A stretch of DNA of 64,000 nucleotides from Chitinophagales bacterium. GTDB lineage: Bacteria; Bacteroidota; Bacteroidia; Chitinophagales; UBA2359. Below the pieces are notes generated by a model, which worked only from the letters and a program-made list of their open reading frames with translations, was not told where the DNA came from and did not search any database. This document shows, piece after piece, positions 9,013 to 18,807 of this stretch. A program made the position numbers and the translations under genes. Within the stretch, counting starts at the first letter, position 1, and each line of letters opens with the position of its first letter. Where the stretch lies: positions 455,501 through 519,500 of the forward strand of contig JAWKLZ010000003.1 in the NCBI GenBank assembly GCA_041392475.1, in the 5' to 3' direction.

Positions 9013-9702
9013 ATGCAAATAGACATCATCACTGTACTACCTGAGCTTTTAGAAAGCCCTTTCAATCACTCCATTATGAAGCGGGCGCAAGAGAAAAACT
9101 TGCTGACTGTTCGATGTCACAACCTCCGAGACTATAGTACCTTCAATCAAAAACAAGTAGATGATTACCAATTTGGAGGAGGCGCAGGAATGGTGATGAT
9201 GATTGAGCCTATCTTGAACTGTATTGAAGCATTGAAGGCGGAAAGAACGTATGATGAGGTGATTTACCTCACGCCCGATGGTGAACTGTTTGAACAAAAA
9301 ATGGCAAACCGTTTGTCGCTTTGTGAAAACCTGATTTTGCTTTGTGGACACTACAAAGGCATTGACGAAAGGGTGCGAGAACATTTGATTACCAAAGAAA
9401 TATCCATCGGTAGTTATGTGCTTTCGGGAGGAGAGTTGGCAGCAGCCATAGTGGTAGATGCACTTGGACGATTGCTGCCTGGTGTTTTGAGCAATGAAAC
9501 CTCTGCTTTGGAGGATTCTTTTCAAGATGATCTCCTTGCACCACCTGTCTATACCCGTCCTGCCGACTACAAAGGCTGGAAAGTTCCCGAAATTTTGCTG
9601 TCTGGTCATGAGGCCAAAATCAATGAATGGCGCACACAGCAAGCATTGAAGCGAACAGAAGAACGCCGACCTGATATCTTCAAAAAATGGAAAAATCAAT
9701 AG
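9013..9702 (+). CDS. trmD: tRNA (guanine-37-N1)-methyltransferase
   Basis: A 229-residue SPOUT-class enzyme that methylates G37 next to the anticodon using S-adenosylmethionine and so prevents +1 frameshifting. The trefoil-knot motifs are complete: YLTPDGELFEQ, LLCGHYKGIDERVREH and EISIGSYVLSGGELAA. The C-terminal RNA-binding part has YTRPADYKGWKVPEILLSGH. Length and start match the family. It lies alone on the plus strand rather than in the rpsP-rimM-trmD-rplS operon of many bacteria. Assignment is secure. Confidence 0.97.
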   Translation: MQIDIITVLPELLESPFNHSIMKRAQEKNLLTVRCHNLRDYSTFNQKQVDDYQFGGGAGMVMMIEPILNCIEALKAERTYDEVIYLTPDGELFEQKMANRLSLCENLILLCGHYKGIDERVREHLITKEISIGSYVLSGGELAAAIVVDALGRLLPGVLSNETSALEDSFQDDLLAPPVYTRPADYKGWKVPEILLSGHEAKINEWRTQQALKRTEERRPDIFKKWKNQ

Positions 9703-9987
9703 TACAACTTCAAATTCAAAGTATAAACTCAATTGTGAAAACATACTGATTTTCAGACGGTTAGTAGCCTGTTTAGCACAGGGATTTTATCTGCATAATT
9801 TAAGTGAAAAGAATGGTAAAAAGTATTTATCACACCAATTGTAAATGTTTGCTTACTAACCTAGTTATCTACAACAAAATGGCAATAAAACACAAACAAA
9901 ACCGAAAAAAAAATGGTAGATTTGACCAATTTTTTTCGTAAAACCCACGAATGAAAGACACATAACACAAAAATTTTGATAATTAAT

Positions 9988-11085
9988 ATGGCTGAATTAA
10001 AGAACGTTTTAAGTCCTGAATCCTTAGAGTTTCTTGAAAAGTACCTCAATACATCTTCCCCAACAGGTTTTGAACACAAAGGTCAAAAAGTGTGGTTGGA
10101 ATATATGAAACCTTATATCGACGAATATCAGGTTGACAACTATGGTACAGTGTATGGTGTAATCAATCCGGGACAAGATTATAAGGTAGTGATTGAGGCT
10201 CATGCAGATGAAATTGCGTGGTTTGTAAATCATGTGACGAGTGACGGCTTTATCTATGTGATTAGAAATGGCGGTTCTGATCCTTTGATTGCTCCTTCAA
10301 AACGTGTCAATATTTATACAAGAGATGGGAAAGTGGTTAAAGGTGTATTTGGTTGGCCTGCAATTCACCTACGCCATGGTGAAGAGAGTAAAATCACACC
10401 AAAAATTGACAATATTTTCATTGATATAGGATGTAGCTCCAAAGAAGAAGTAGATGCCTTGGGGATTCATGTCGGTTGTGTGATTACCTTTGAAGACGAA
10501 TTTATGACCCTCAATGATCGCTATTTTGTTGGCCGTGCATTGGACAACCGTATGGGAGGATACATGATTGCACAAGTTGCTCGATTATTGAAGGAAAACA
10601 ACATTCAACTTCCTTATAGTTTGTATGTCGTTAATTCAGTGCAAGAAGAAGTGGGACTTCGTGGCGCACAAATGATTACCGAAACCATCAAACCCAATGT
10701 GGCTTTGGTGACTGATGTAGGACACGATACGACTACACCGATGATTAGCAAAATAAAATTTGGTGAATTCAAAGCGGGGTTAGGCCCCCAATTGGCGATT
10801 GCGCCTGCGGTTCACAACAAATTTTTGGACTTGATTTTTGAAGCGGCAAAAGAAAATAATATCCCTTACCAACCCGAAGCCAATTTCCGTTCTACGGGTA
10901 CAGATACCGATGCTTTTGCCTACTCCAATGGAGGTGTTGTTTCTGCATTGTTGACGCTCACACTCAGATACATGCACACAACAGTAGAAATGGTACACAA
11001 AGAAGATGTGGAAAGTGTCATCAAACTGATGTATTACACCTTGCAGAAAATTGAAAATAACCATGATTTTCGGTATTTTTCGTGA
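9988..11085 (+). CDS. M42-family metallo-aminopeptidase
   Basis: A 365-residue cytosolic dinuclear zinc or cobalt aminopeptidase starting at ATG 9988 (MAELKNVLSP). Metal and catalytic residues of M42 enzymes are visible in order: the His-x-Asp in EAHADEIAWFV, the bridging Asp in GRALDNRMGGY, the general base Glu in VQEEVGLRGA, Asp in TDVGHD, and a late His in LRYMHTTVEMVHKEDVE. Members assemble into dodecameric tetrahedral peptidases that trim N-terminal residues from peptides. A TAnnTTTG-like box (TAGATTTG) is at 9917-9924. The gene stands alone. Confidence 0.94.
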   Translation: MAELKNVLSPESLEFLEKYLNTSSPTGFEHKGQKVWLEYMKPYIDEYQVDNYGTVYGVINPGQDYKVVIEAHADEIAWFVNHVTSDGFIYVIRNGGSDPLIAPSKRVNIYTRDGKVVKGVFGWPAIHLRHGEESKITPKIDNIFIDIGCSSKEEVDALGIHVGCVITFEDEFMTLNDRYFVGRALDNRMGGYMIAQVARLLKENNIQLPYSLYVVNSVQEEVGLRGAQMITETIKPNVALVTDVGHDTTTPMISKIKFGEFKAGLGPQLAIAPAVHNKFLDLIFEAAKENNIPYQPEANFRSTGTDTDAFAYSNGGVVSALLTLTLRYMHTTVEMVHKEDVESVIKLMYYTLQKIENNHDFRYFS

Positions 11086-11198
11086 GTTTATGAATTGCTT
11101 GATTGTTAAACGCTATTCATTGAAGTGATGAATCAATATCTAATTAACAATCAAGCAATTCGACAAAATATCCTAACTTTATTAAGCACCTGCAAGCA

Positions 11199-12239
11199 AT
11201 GTACAAAGCCATTATTATTCTCGTCTTACTGTCCATCATTTTTTTTTCTGCAACAAGTTTCTCTGATTCCGAAAAAGCAAGACTGGAAGTTCGAGCTTCT
11301 TGGGACGGTGCTACACCTGTTGCCGAAATATTGAGGAATCTGGGCGTAGAAGTAGCCAATCATGGTGTCACAAACCTTACTGCTGCAATGGTAGAGCAAG
11401 GCAAAGATTTGGTTTTGAAGGGAATCACTATTGCACCGAATGGTAATAAAACCGCCAAACAATCCAAAAATTTTGTGTGTACTCATTGCCACAATGTTCA
11501 GAAAGAAGATCCTAATTTGGCATTGCCCAATCCAGAAGATAGACTAAGTTATGCCGATGAAAACGAACTGCCTTTTTTGCAGGGAACGACTTTGTATGGT
11601 GTGGTGAATCGAACTTCTTGGTACAATGGGGATTATGAAAAAAAATATGGTGATTTGGTGACACCTGCCCGCAACAATTTGCGGGAAGCTGTACAACTTT
11701 GTGCCATAGAATGTTCACAAGGGCGAAAATTGAAGGAGTGGGAATTGGATGCGGTAATTGCTTATTTGTGGACACTTCAATTGAAGGCTGAGGATTTGAA
11801 TTTGTCAGAATCAGATTGGACGAGATTGAAGGACGGGAAAGCTGATGCGACAACTGGAAAATGGCTGCAACAGCAATATTTTCAGGCTTCTCCTGCTACA
11901 TTTATTGATGCCTACAATTCTATTGTGGCTTCTGATAAATTAGAAGGCAATCCCGAACGGGGCAGAAGCATTTATGAGTTGAGTTGTTTGCATTGTCACG
12001 CACCTCAAACGCACATCACCCAATTCACGCTCGATGATTCTAAGATGACTTTCAGATATTTACGCAACAATTTCGGTAAGTACAACCATGCTTCTTTGTT
12101 TCAATTGGCACGTTTTGGAACGAAACCCATGATGGGCTACCGTCCTTATATGCCGAATTATACTTTGGAGCGCATGAGTCACCAACAAATGGCTGATTTG
12201 AAGGCGTATATTGAGGTGAGAAGTGATGATAATCAATAA
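11199..12239 (+). CDS. Secreted di-haem cytochrome c
   Basis: A 346-residue exported protein with a signal peptide (MYKAIIILVLLSIIFFSATS). Two CxxCH haem-attachment motifs are present: CTHCH near residue 94 and CLHCH near residue 263. Candidate axial Met residues are in the stretch GTKPMMGYRPYMPNYTLERM. This is the layout of a periplasmic electron carrier with two cytochrome c domains, rather than a MauG-type peroxidase. No oxidase or reductase gene is adjacent, so the redox partners are unknown. Homologues occur in aerobic Bacteroidota near respiratory genes. Confidence 0.9.
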   Translation: MYKAIIILVLLSIIFFSATSFSDSEKARLEVRASWDGATPVAEILRNLGVEVANHGVTNLTAAMVEQGKDLVLKGITIAPNGNKTAKQSKNFVCTHCHNVQKEDPNLALPNPEDRLSYADENELPFLQGTTLYGVVNRTSWYNGDYEKKYGDLVTPARNNLREAVQLCAIECSQGRKLKEWELDAVIAYLWTLQLKAEDLNLSESDWTRLKDGKADATTGKWLQQQYFQASPATFIDAYNSIVASDKLEGNPERGRSIYELSCLHCHAPQTHITQFTLDDSKMTFRYLRNNFGKYNHASLFQLARFGTKPMMGYRPYMPNYTLERMSHQQMADLKAYIEVRSDDNQ

Positions 12240-12277
12240 GTTAAAATTAAGGAGAATATAACGAAACAAACAAAAAC

Positions 12278-13336
12278 ATGATCAACCTTTCACAAGCTAA
12301 TTTAGAAAACCTTGTTGTACACAAAGTTGGCAACAAAAGTAGAGAAGAAGGAATTGTTGTCTCAGAAAGTTTATACAAATTTGAGAATGAAGCGGTAAGA
12401 GATAGTTTGTTTAGCTATTTTGCGAAGTCAATCGAATCGGAAGAATTTTACAAATTCAGTCATGCCGAGGATTTGAATTTGAATGAAATTTACACCTACG
12501 CCAAAAACATCTTTGAAGACGAACAGCGGTTATATGACCAATCTATCAGCATTTTGAAGCACCTATATGAACAAGCTGCACATCCCAAAATCAAAGAAGG
12601 GGAATTGTTTGTGGCATATTTGACCGATTGTTTGATTGAAGACGAATTGGTAGATGCAGTAGGCATTTTCAAAGCCGAAAAAAAAGACCGCTACCTTAGC
12701 CTGCAAGAGTCAACAGAACAAGGAGGATTGCAAATCCAGATTTCAGAAGGGACGAATCTACGCAGATTGGACAAAGCCTGTATGATTTTCAATACTTATC
12801 AAGAGGATGGCTATCGTTTGATTGTGGTAGATGCTTTGAGTCGTAGCAAAACGGAAGCGCAATATTGGCAAAACGATTTTTTGGGTACAACCCGTATTCA
12901 AGACGATTCTTTTCACACAGCCAACTACTTGAATTTGTGCAAGGATTTTTGTGAAGAAGTTTTTGCAGAAGTACACCAAGATGACCCCAAAGACCAAGTG
13001 GCATTTCTCAACAAATCGCTGGATTACTTCACCAAAAACGAAGCATTTGATTTGGATGATTTCGCCAATGAAGTCATTGAAGAACCCGAGCGCATCAAAG
13101 AATTCAAAGCCTTCAAACGGGCTTTTGATGAGGATAAAGGCATTGCAGGAAGTGAAGATTTTGGGATTTCACAAAAAGCGGTGAAAAGTATGAAGCGCAA
13201 GTTTAAGAATTTCATCCGCTTAGATACGGGTATTGACATCAAACTCAATTCTGAAACGAGCCATGAGTTTGTCGAAAGAGGGTTTGATGAACAAAGAGGA
13301 ATGGCGTATTATAAGGTCTATTTTAATCAGGAGTAA
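12278..13336 (+). CDS. Nucleoid-associated protein, NdpA/YejK family
   Basis: A 352-residue protein matching the 37-kDa nucleoid-associated family. The conserved N-terminus (LENLVVHKVGNKSREEGIV) and the family's early segment YLTDCLIEDELVDAVGIFKA are present. The C-terminal part has ETSHEFVERGFDEQRGMAYY. The Escherichia coli relative binds the nucleoid and affects topoisomerase IV, but the molecular role is not settled. It starts 38 bases after the cytochrome gene on the same strand and could share its transcript. Confidence 0.85.
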   Translation: MINLSQANLENLVVHKVGNKSREEGIVVSESLYKFENEAVRDSLFSYFAKSIESEEFYKFSHAEDLNLNEIYTYAKNIFEDEQRLYDQSISILKHLYEQAAHPKIKEGELFVAYLTDCLIEDELVDAVGIFKAEKKDRYLSLQESTEQGGLQIQISEGTNLRRLDKACMIFNTYQEDGYRLIVVDALSRSKTEAQYWQNDFLGTTRIQDDSFHTANYLNLCKDFCEEVFAEVHQDDPKDQVAFLNKSLDYFTKNEAFDLDDFANEVIEEPERIKEFKAFKRAFDEDKGIAGSEDFGISQKAVKSMKRKFKNFIRLDTGIDIKLNSETSHEFVERGFDEQRGMAYYKVYFNQE

Positions 13337-13342
13337 AATCAA

Positions 13343-14134
13343 TCACCTCCGTCTTTTCCCCACTCGATTTCGTCCACTTTTCAAGCGAAGCCACAAATAC
13401 ACAACTGCCAGCAAAATCATTATCGATAGCGTCCAAAGAAGTGAATAGTCGGTTTCAATCGGTTCAGTTTCAGTTGAAGTAGGAGTATTTTCGTTTTCAG
13501 CCAAGGTATCCATTGCAGTAGGGGTATCTTCACTTTGTTCCTTTTCGATATTTTGTATGGCACTCATTGTAGAAACCAAAAGTGTATCTTTCATGTAGCC
13601 CGTTTCAAAACAAACACCTAAATATCGGAAAATGACAAATACCAAATCTGATTGTTCAAAATAATATTGTTCGGCTACTTCAATAGGTTTGTCTTTTTTG
13701 AAGCATTGAACGATATCAAATTGATGGTCTGCCAATTGCACCTTTGCAGGAAAGAGTGTGTATTCAAATTGAAGGATGGTGTCATTTACTTCAACGGGTG
13801 GGTGCCAATTCACTTTGAGCATTTTATCGGTAATGACATCCATTTTTTTCAGAGGAGTTATACCTTTGGTAATCGGTCCATTGTTGTAGTATTTTGTAGC
13901 ATCGGCCATCACTTCAATTTCACCCAAACCCAAACGATATGCCCACAATTGTGGAGGAAGCCCTTCTGCATCGTTTTTGTGGCGCACGAATACAACGGAA
14001 TTTTGTTGGGCATCAAAACCGATAATTTCCAATATTTGAGGGCCGCCTACTGTAGCAGTGCTTTGAGTGGTGAAAAAGAAACTTGTAGAAAGGAAGAATA
14101 GAAAGCAAATACATGGTGTTGATAAGGTTTTCAT
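13343..14134 (-). CDS. Exported protein with C-terminal membrane anchor, unknown function
   Basis: A 263-residue protein from ATG 14134 (MKTLSTPCICFLFFLSTSFF), chosen because it begins the signal peptide. The middle holds beta-rich sequence without a recognised domain (PQILEIIGFDAQQNSVVFVR). A Thr/Glu-rich linker (about 190-220) precedes one transmembrane helix and a short Arg/Lys-rich cytoplasmic tail (RLKSGRNRVGKRRR). It would sit in the inner membrane facing the periplasm. Its 3' end converges with the nucleoid protein gene only 6 bases away. Function is not recognised. Confidence 0.7.
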   Translation of the reverse strand: MKTLSTPCICFLFFLSTSFFFTTQSTATVGGPQILEIIGFDAQQNSVVFVRHKNDAEGLPPQLWAYRLGLGEIEVMADATKYYNNGPITKGITPLKKMDVITDKMLKVNWHPPVEVNDTILQFEYTLFPAKVQLADHQFDIVQCFKKDKPIEVAEQYYFEQSDLVFVIFRYLGVCFETGYMKDTLLVSTMSAIQNIEKEQSEDTPTAMDTLAENENTPTSTETEPIETDYSLLWTLSIMILLAVVYLWLRLKSGRNRVGKRRR

Positions 14135-14227
14135 CTTAAAAAGGGTTGTTCGGTCAGAGAATTGATGAGCAGTCAATCAAAATTAACACAATAACTAAAA
14201 TAAAATTTATCCTTCTATGAGTTTTTT

Positions 14228-14584
14228 CTACGAAATAGTCTTAACAGATTGATAATCTGATAACAACCAAGTCAAAAATACCGCTACTGCAAAGCCAATA
14301 TAGAAATTGCGGGCCAAATCTCCTTCTAAACCACCTAAATAAAACGCTACTCCAATTAAGGCAATAGAAACAATTAATTCTATCGTACCGTGTATTTTCA
14401 ATGGAATGATTTTGAATAATCCATATTCAAAATTGGTTAATACAGTAAGTGTGAGGTGTATTCCTCCTAGAAGGTAGGTGAATAGGCTGGTCGTTTCGGG
14501 TAGGCTAAATAAGGTAGGGGATAACCACAAAAAGATTACTACGATGTAGTCAATGATGCCGTGAATTTTAGAAGTAAGTTTCAT
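14228..14584 (-). CDS. Small four-helix membrane protein (SPW-repeat-like)
   Basis: A 118-residue hydrophobic protein with about four membrane segments arranged as two similar halves: each begins with KIHG followed by hydrophobic helices (KLTSKIHGIIDYIVVIFLW and PLKIHGTIELIVSIALIGV). This layout resembles the short SPW/DoxX-like membrane proteins of Bacteroidota, whose function is unknown. It is monocistronic on the minus strand. Confidence 0.7.
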   Translation of the reverse strand: MKLTSKIHGIIDYIVVIFLWLSPTLFSLPETTSLFTYLLGGIHLTLTVLTNFEYGLFKIIPLKIHGTIELIVSIALIGVAFYLGGLEGDLARNFYIGFAVAVFLTWLLSDYQSVKTIS

Positions 14585-14715
14585 AGAAAAGGGATTTGGA
14601 AATTGAAAATATGTTTTACCAATAATTTAAACAAGATTTTTTCCTATTTGTTAATTTTCCAGTATAGATAAATTGTCTTATCATTGTCAGATTAATAAAA
14701 GGGAAAAAAAATAAA

Positions 14716-15123
14716 ATGAATCAACGCATTGCACAGATTGCGCTCGTTGTCAAGGATTATGACGAAGCTATTGAGTTTTACACCCAAAAACTGAATTTCA
14801 CTCTTATTGAAGATACAATCATGAGCGAAACAAAACGCTGGGTAGTTGTTGCGCCAAAAGGTGAAAAAGGCTGCAATTTGTTATTGGCGAAAGCTGCAAA
14901 TGAAGAACAAGCTAGTAGGATTGGAAATCAGGCAGGTGGGCGTGTTTTTCTGTTTATGTTTACCGACGATTTTTGGAGAGATTACCACGATATGGTCAAA
15001 AAGGGGATACATTTCATCCGCCCTCCAAAAGAAGAGGTTTATGGGATAGTGGCAGTTTTTGAAGATTTATATGGCAATTTGTGGGATGTAATTCAACCAT
15101 CAAGCGAGAATAGTGCATCGTAA
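14716..15123 (+). CDS. VOC-family (glyoxalase/bleomycin-resistance fold) protein
   Basis: A 135-residue single-domain vicinal oxygen chelate protein. The beta-alpha-beta-beta-beta unit is clear: IAQIALVVKDYDEAIEFYTQ, and the closing VAVFEDLYGNLWDVIQP with a Glu/Asp in the metal position. Such proteins dimerise in the cytosol and bind a metal to act on, or sequester, small molecules. The substrate cannot be assigned. It converges with the DUF3124-like lipoprotein gene 8 bases away. Confidence 0.85.
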   Translation: MNQRIAQIALVVKDYDEAIEFYTQKLNFTLIEDTIMSETKRWVVVAPKGEKGCNLLLAKAANEEQASRIGNQAGGRVFLFMFTDDFWRDYHDMVKKGIHFIRPPKEEVYGIVAVFEDLYGNLWDVIQPSSENSAS

Positions 15124-15130
15124 AAAGATG

Positions 15131-15676
15131 TTATTCAACTATTTTGATGTCCACCCTTTTTTTACTGATAGAAATACCTTCCGTCAAAAAAGAAATGCCT
15201 TGTTGCCCATGCGTTGAAATCATCACCCCTTGAAACATGGGGACAAGATCAGGTGAATTGGCTGCCCAGTTGACAATAAAATTTGCACCTGTGCCTCCTG
15301 CTTTATCATCTTCTTCAATCACATATTCAATAGATTGCATTGGATTGAGAAAGAGGGCACTGTCAATGTATTGACGAATCATTTGTCCGTGAGAATTATA
15401 ATAGTCAATGTCTTCAATATAAATAGTGTCGCTAAGGCTCGTATTTCGAATACTCAATGTGGCAGTCAGATTAAACTTCACATCTTTGGTCTTGCTGTAA
15501 ATATCTGAGTAGATAGGAATATAAACGGTATCCCTATATGCCAATTCAATATTTTTTGTATCTATGTGATTAACATTGATTAAGTTTTCTTCTTGTGTAT
15601 CCACAATTGGATTTATATCCACACAAGATTGAGCCAAAAAGAAAAGTATGGTAAGATATAAGATAGTATTTTTCAT
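15131..15676 (-). CDS. DUF3124-like lipoprotein
   Basis: A 181-residue protein with a lipoprotein signal peptide (lipobox FFLAQSC, Cys18). The mature part has the features of DUF3124 proteins: RDTVYIPIYSDIYSKTKD, LTATLSIRNTSLSDTIYI, then YVIEEDDKAGGTGANFIVNW. It is a beta-rich domain with no known biochemical function, anchored to the outer or inner membrane. It is monocistronic. Confidence 0.75.
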   Translation of the reverse strand: MKNTILYLTILFFLAQSCVDINPIVDTQEENLINVNHIDTKNIELAYRDTVYIPIYSDIYSKTKDVKFNLTATLSIRNTSLSDTIYIEDIDYYNSHGQMIRQYIDSALFLNPMQSIEYVIEEDDKAGGTGANFIVNWAANSPDLVPMFQGVMISTHGQQGISFLTEGISISKKRVDIKIVE

Positions 15677-16228
15677 TTGTTTATTCGCTTAATAGAATGA
15701 CATCGGACTTTGTTACTTACTTCAAAGGTATCAATAGTTCGTGGTAAATTTATACATAAGAATTAAATGCCGAGAACTATTTTTTAAGAATTCGACAAGA
15801 TATTGAAGTAAAATGATGTTTATTTTTTGTCAAAACACCAAAAAGGAGGTAAAATTAAGCCACCATTTGGTAAATTTCGCACAAATTTCTAACCTTTATA
15901 TGGGCCTGTTGAGATGATAAGCTACTTTGGCTGAAGAAACAGTAAGACGTATTGAAATGAAAGTCAAGTTTCTGCTTTGACAATACTCCAGTCCTGTAAC
16001 TACTTAGAATTTTTATCCTTATGCGATTCACGATAGATTGTAAGGCGCAACACTTAAACAAACAGGAAATTACTTCAATAGAAGTCAACACACATTTGAT
16101 ATAGCGTTTTTGCTGAATGTTAAGTAAATAGAAGGACATCTTAGACGCATTCCAATCAGGGAAGGTTATATTAGTTGCTTGCTGATTTGAACTTACATTT
16201 AATCTATCAACCCTTCAATTCCATTCCA
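15677..16228. other. 552-bp region without a confident gene
   Basis: An open frame of 94 codons exists on the minus strand (15855-16139), but its Cys/Ser/Ile-rich product resembles no family and its composition is that of non-coding AT-rich DNA. No hairpin terminator for the GH43 operon end was found. The stretch may hold an old remnant, but I cannot name it. Confidence 0.4.
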
Positions 16229-17245
16229 TTAATCATTGTACGGTTCAATTGTCTGGATTGTACCATCTTCATTGTAGGTCAGTTCGGTTACTTTCACCGA
16301 GCGCAAGTGTGTAACTCCCTTTGACAAAACAGAATCATGGTAAAATAAATACCATTTATCATTAATTTGGCAAATAGAATGATGAGAAGTCCAGCCTATG
16401 ACGGGATTCAAAATTCGACCTTGATAGGTGAAAGGTCCGTAGGGGTTTTCTCCTTTTGCATAACAAATAAAATGCGTATCGCCTGTGGAATAAGAAAAAT
16501 AGTATTTGCCCTTGTATTTGTGCATCCATGAAGCTTCAAAAAACCTGCGGTCATTGTCGCCTGCCAAAAGTGGATAGCCGTTTTCGTCAAAAATCTGAAT
16601 CTCTCTTGGTATTTCTGCAAATTGCTTCATGTCATTGCTCAGGCGAGCAACGATAGGGCCTAATGCAGGCTCATTTTTTGTAGGTTCTTCATTGTCAGCA
16701 TGGAATTTGTTGTTGCGGTATTTTTGAAGTTGACCACCCCAAATTCCTCCCCAATACATGTAAAATACACTATCCTCGTCTTCAAAAACTGCGGGGTCAA
16801 TCGAATAACTTCCTTCAATGGCTTCGGGTTCGGCTATAAAAGTTCCAGTTGGAGAATCGCCTACTGCAACACCAATTTGAAAAATTCCGTCTTTGCGTTT
16901 GGCAGGAAAATAGAAATAATATTTGCCGTCTTTGTAAGCAGCATCAGGAGCCCACATTTGGCGTTCTGCCCACGCTACATCCTTGATGTGCAATGCTATT
17001 CCATTGTCCACAGTTTCGCTATTTGGACTGTCCATGGACAAAACATGGTAGTCTTCCATTCCGAAATGATCGCCGTTATCATTGAAGGGAATTCCTGCAT
17101 CAATATCATGTGAGGGGTAAATATAGATTTTACCATTGAAGACATGTGCCGAGGGATCGGCTGTATAAATATGAGTGACCAAAGGTTGTGAAATCGCTTT
17201 GGATTGAATTTCATCGTAGTTTGTATTTTCTATGTTTTCAGACAT
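16229..17245 (-). CDS. GH43 beta-xylosidase/alpha-L-arabinofuranosidase
   Basis: A 338-residue five-bladed beta-propeller glycosidase from ATG 17245 (MSENIENTNY); a start 30 bases upstream would overlap the preceding symporter gene. Blade motifs are clear: ADPSAHVFNGKIYIYPSHD holds the catalytic base Asp, SIDPAVFEDEDSVFYMYWG the second Asp, and FFEASWMHKYKGKYYFSYS the catalytic Glu. It has no signal peptide, so it would act in the cytoplasm on xylo- or arabino-oligosaccharides brought in by the symporter encoded just upstream. It is the last gene of the arabinoxylan operon. The exact sugar specificity is not readable. Confidence 0.9.
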   Translation of the reverse strand: MSENIENTNYDEIQSKAISQPLVTHIYTADPSAHVFNGKIYIYPSHDIDAGIPFNDNGDHFGMEDYHVLSMDSPNSETVDNGIALHIKDVAWAERQMWAPDAAYKDGKYYFYFPAKRKDGIFQIGVAVGDSPTGTFIAEPEAIEGSYSIDPAVFEDEDSVFYMYWGGIWGGQLQKYRNNKFHADNEEPTKNEPALGPIVARLSNDMKQFAEIPREIQIFDENGYPLLAGDNDRRFFEASWMHKYKGKYYFSYSTGDTHFICYAKGENPYGPFTYQGRILNPVIGWTSHHSICQINDKWYLFYHDSVLSKGVTHLRSVKVTELTYNEDGTIQTIEPYND

Positions 17246-17267
17246 TTTGTTATTTAAGTTAAAAAAA

Positions 17268-18734
17268 TTAGACAATATTCTTTGTTTCCATTCTACGGAT
17301 TTTCAATTCTGTTTCAATGGTTGTTTCCATTTTTTTGTTGATTTCATAGAAAAACAACAGCGCAATTCCGATAAGAAAAGGTATGGACGGGAAAACACTT
17401 ACCAACATTTTTGTTCCATGAATAGCACTTTCGGACTGAGTGAAATCGGCAGTTTGATGTGTGACATATCCATACATGCCCAAAGTCCACGTTACCAAAG
17501 CTCCTCCGATACTCAATCCTCCTTTGAGTCCCACCATCATGGCCGAAAAGATGATGGCTGTGGCACGGCGGTTGTTTTTCCATTCTGAATAATCGGCAAC
17601 ATCGGCAATCATGGCCCAAAGTAATGGGATGGTAATGCCGTAGAAGAATCCGTGCAAAATTTGAGAACCAAACATAAGTCCAATTGAAGTAGAGGGAAAA
17701 AAGTAAAAGAGGAAGATAAAAACAGTAGAAACAAACAAGGCCGCTGCAAAAATATCACGTTTTCCGTATTTATCCGCTAACGGTTTGGATAGGGTAATTC
17801 CTACGACCATAAAAATAATTCCGCCTGCATTAAAAAGCCCAAAACCAGCAGAAACTGGATTTTCACCAAAAAAATTGATACCAACGCTGGAAAGGAAATC
17901 TAAGATAGGTTGGATGAAACTTTTTAGTTGTTGTTCGCTTACATAATTTTCAAAATAGAATAAATATGATCCCCCTTTCATCGCAAGTGTAATGAAAACC
18001 AAAGTGGTAAGCACCAACATAATGACCCAAGGTTTATTTTTAAATAAATCTGCCAAATCTTGCGAGAGAGTTGATTTTTGTTCTGGTTTGGGAACAACTC
18101 GTTCTTTGGTAGTCAGAAAAGTAATGATTAACAATATCGTTCCAATGATGGCCAAGTAGGTCATTACTTTTTCAATTCCTATGGCTTTATCACCTCCACC
18201 TGCATACTCAATGATTGGATACATAAACACTTGCACAAAGAATTGAGCAACCATAACTGCAACAAAACGGTAGGAAGAAATGCTGTTTCTTTCTCCCATA
18301 TCACCTGTGATGACCCCACTCAAAGCAGAATACGGTAGGTTGTTAGCCGCATACAACAGCAATAATAGTGTATAAGTCACTACTGCATAAATTACTTTTC
18401 CTTTATACGCAAAGTCGGGTGTGCTAAATGCCAGCAGAGATACCACGCCAAGCGGAATGGCCGTCCATAAAATCCATGGTCTAAATTTTCCCCATCTCGT
18501 GTTTGTCCTATCTGCAACTGCGCCTATGATAGGATTAAAAATAAAAGCAGCAACAAGACCTACAGTAAGTATGATCACCGATGCATGATTGGCTTCAAGC
18601 CCATAAATATCTGTATAAAAGTAGGCCAAATAGGTCATCAAAGTTTGGAAAACAAGATTGGCAGCTAAATCCCCTAAGCTGTATCCAATTTTTTCCTTGA
18701 CGGACAATTTATGTGAAGTGGTATTTGTACTCAT
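17268..18734 (-). CDS. GPH-family (glycoside-pentoside-hexuronide):cation symporter
   Basis: A 488-residue inner-membrane transporter with about 12 helices. It has the GPH signatures KIGYSLGDLAANLVFQTLM near the N-terminus and ADRTNTRWGKFRPWILW in the loop after helix 2. Relatives (XynP, YicJ, MelB) import xylosides, isoprimeverose or melibiose with Na+ or H+. Between GH10 and GH43 genes it is the presumed importer of xylo-oligosaccharides across the inner membrane. The interval to GH43 is 22 bases and to GH10 73 bases, consistent with one operon. A central hydrophilic loop at about 205-230 (TKERVVPKPEQKSTLSQDL) is normal for the family. Confidence 0.92.
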   Translation of the reverse strand: MSTNTTSHKLSVKEKIGYSLGDLAANLVFQTLMTYLAYFYTDIYGLEANHASVIILTVGLVAAFIFNPIIGAVADRTNTRWGKFRPWILWTAIPLGVVSLLAFSTPDFAYKGKVIYAVVTYTLLLLLYAANNLPYSALSGVITGDMGERNSISSYRFVAVMVAQFFVQVFMYPIIEYAGGGDKAIGIEKVMTYLAIIGTILLIITFLTTKERVVPKPEQKSTLSQDLADLFKNKPWVIMLVLTTLVFITLAMKGGSYLFYFENYVSEQQLKSFIQPILDFLSSVGINFFGENPVSAGFGLFNAGGIIFMVVGITLSKPLADKYGKRDIFAAALFVSTVFIFLFYFFPSTSIGLMFGSQILHGFFYGITIPLLWAMIADVADYSEWKNNRRATAIIFSAMMVGLKGGLSIGGALVTWTLGMYGYVTHQTADFTQSESAIHGTKMLVSVFPSIPFLIGIALLFFYEINKKMETTIETELKIRRMETKNIV

Positions 18735-18807
18735 CGTTTTCTTTTATTTAATTGGTTTGTTTTATGTCGTTGAATTTGTAGCATCAAAAGTAGGTGATCT
18801 TCAAAAC

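Noticed and set aside
11125..11334. Open frame overlapping the cytochrome start
   Set aside because: A shadow of the cytochrome c gene in another frame.
15855..16139. 94-codon open frame on the minus strand
   Set aside because: Composition unlike a protein, no family and no start context; left as an unassigned region.
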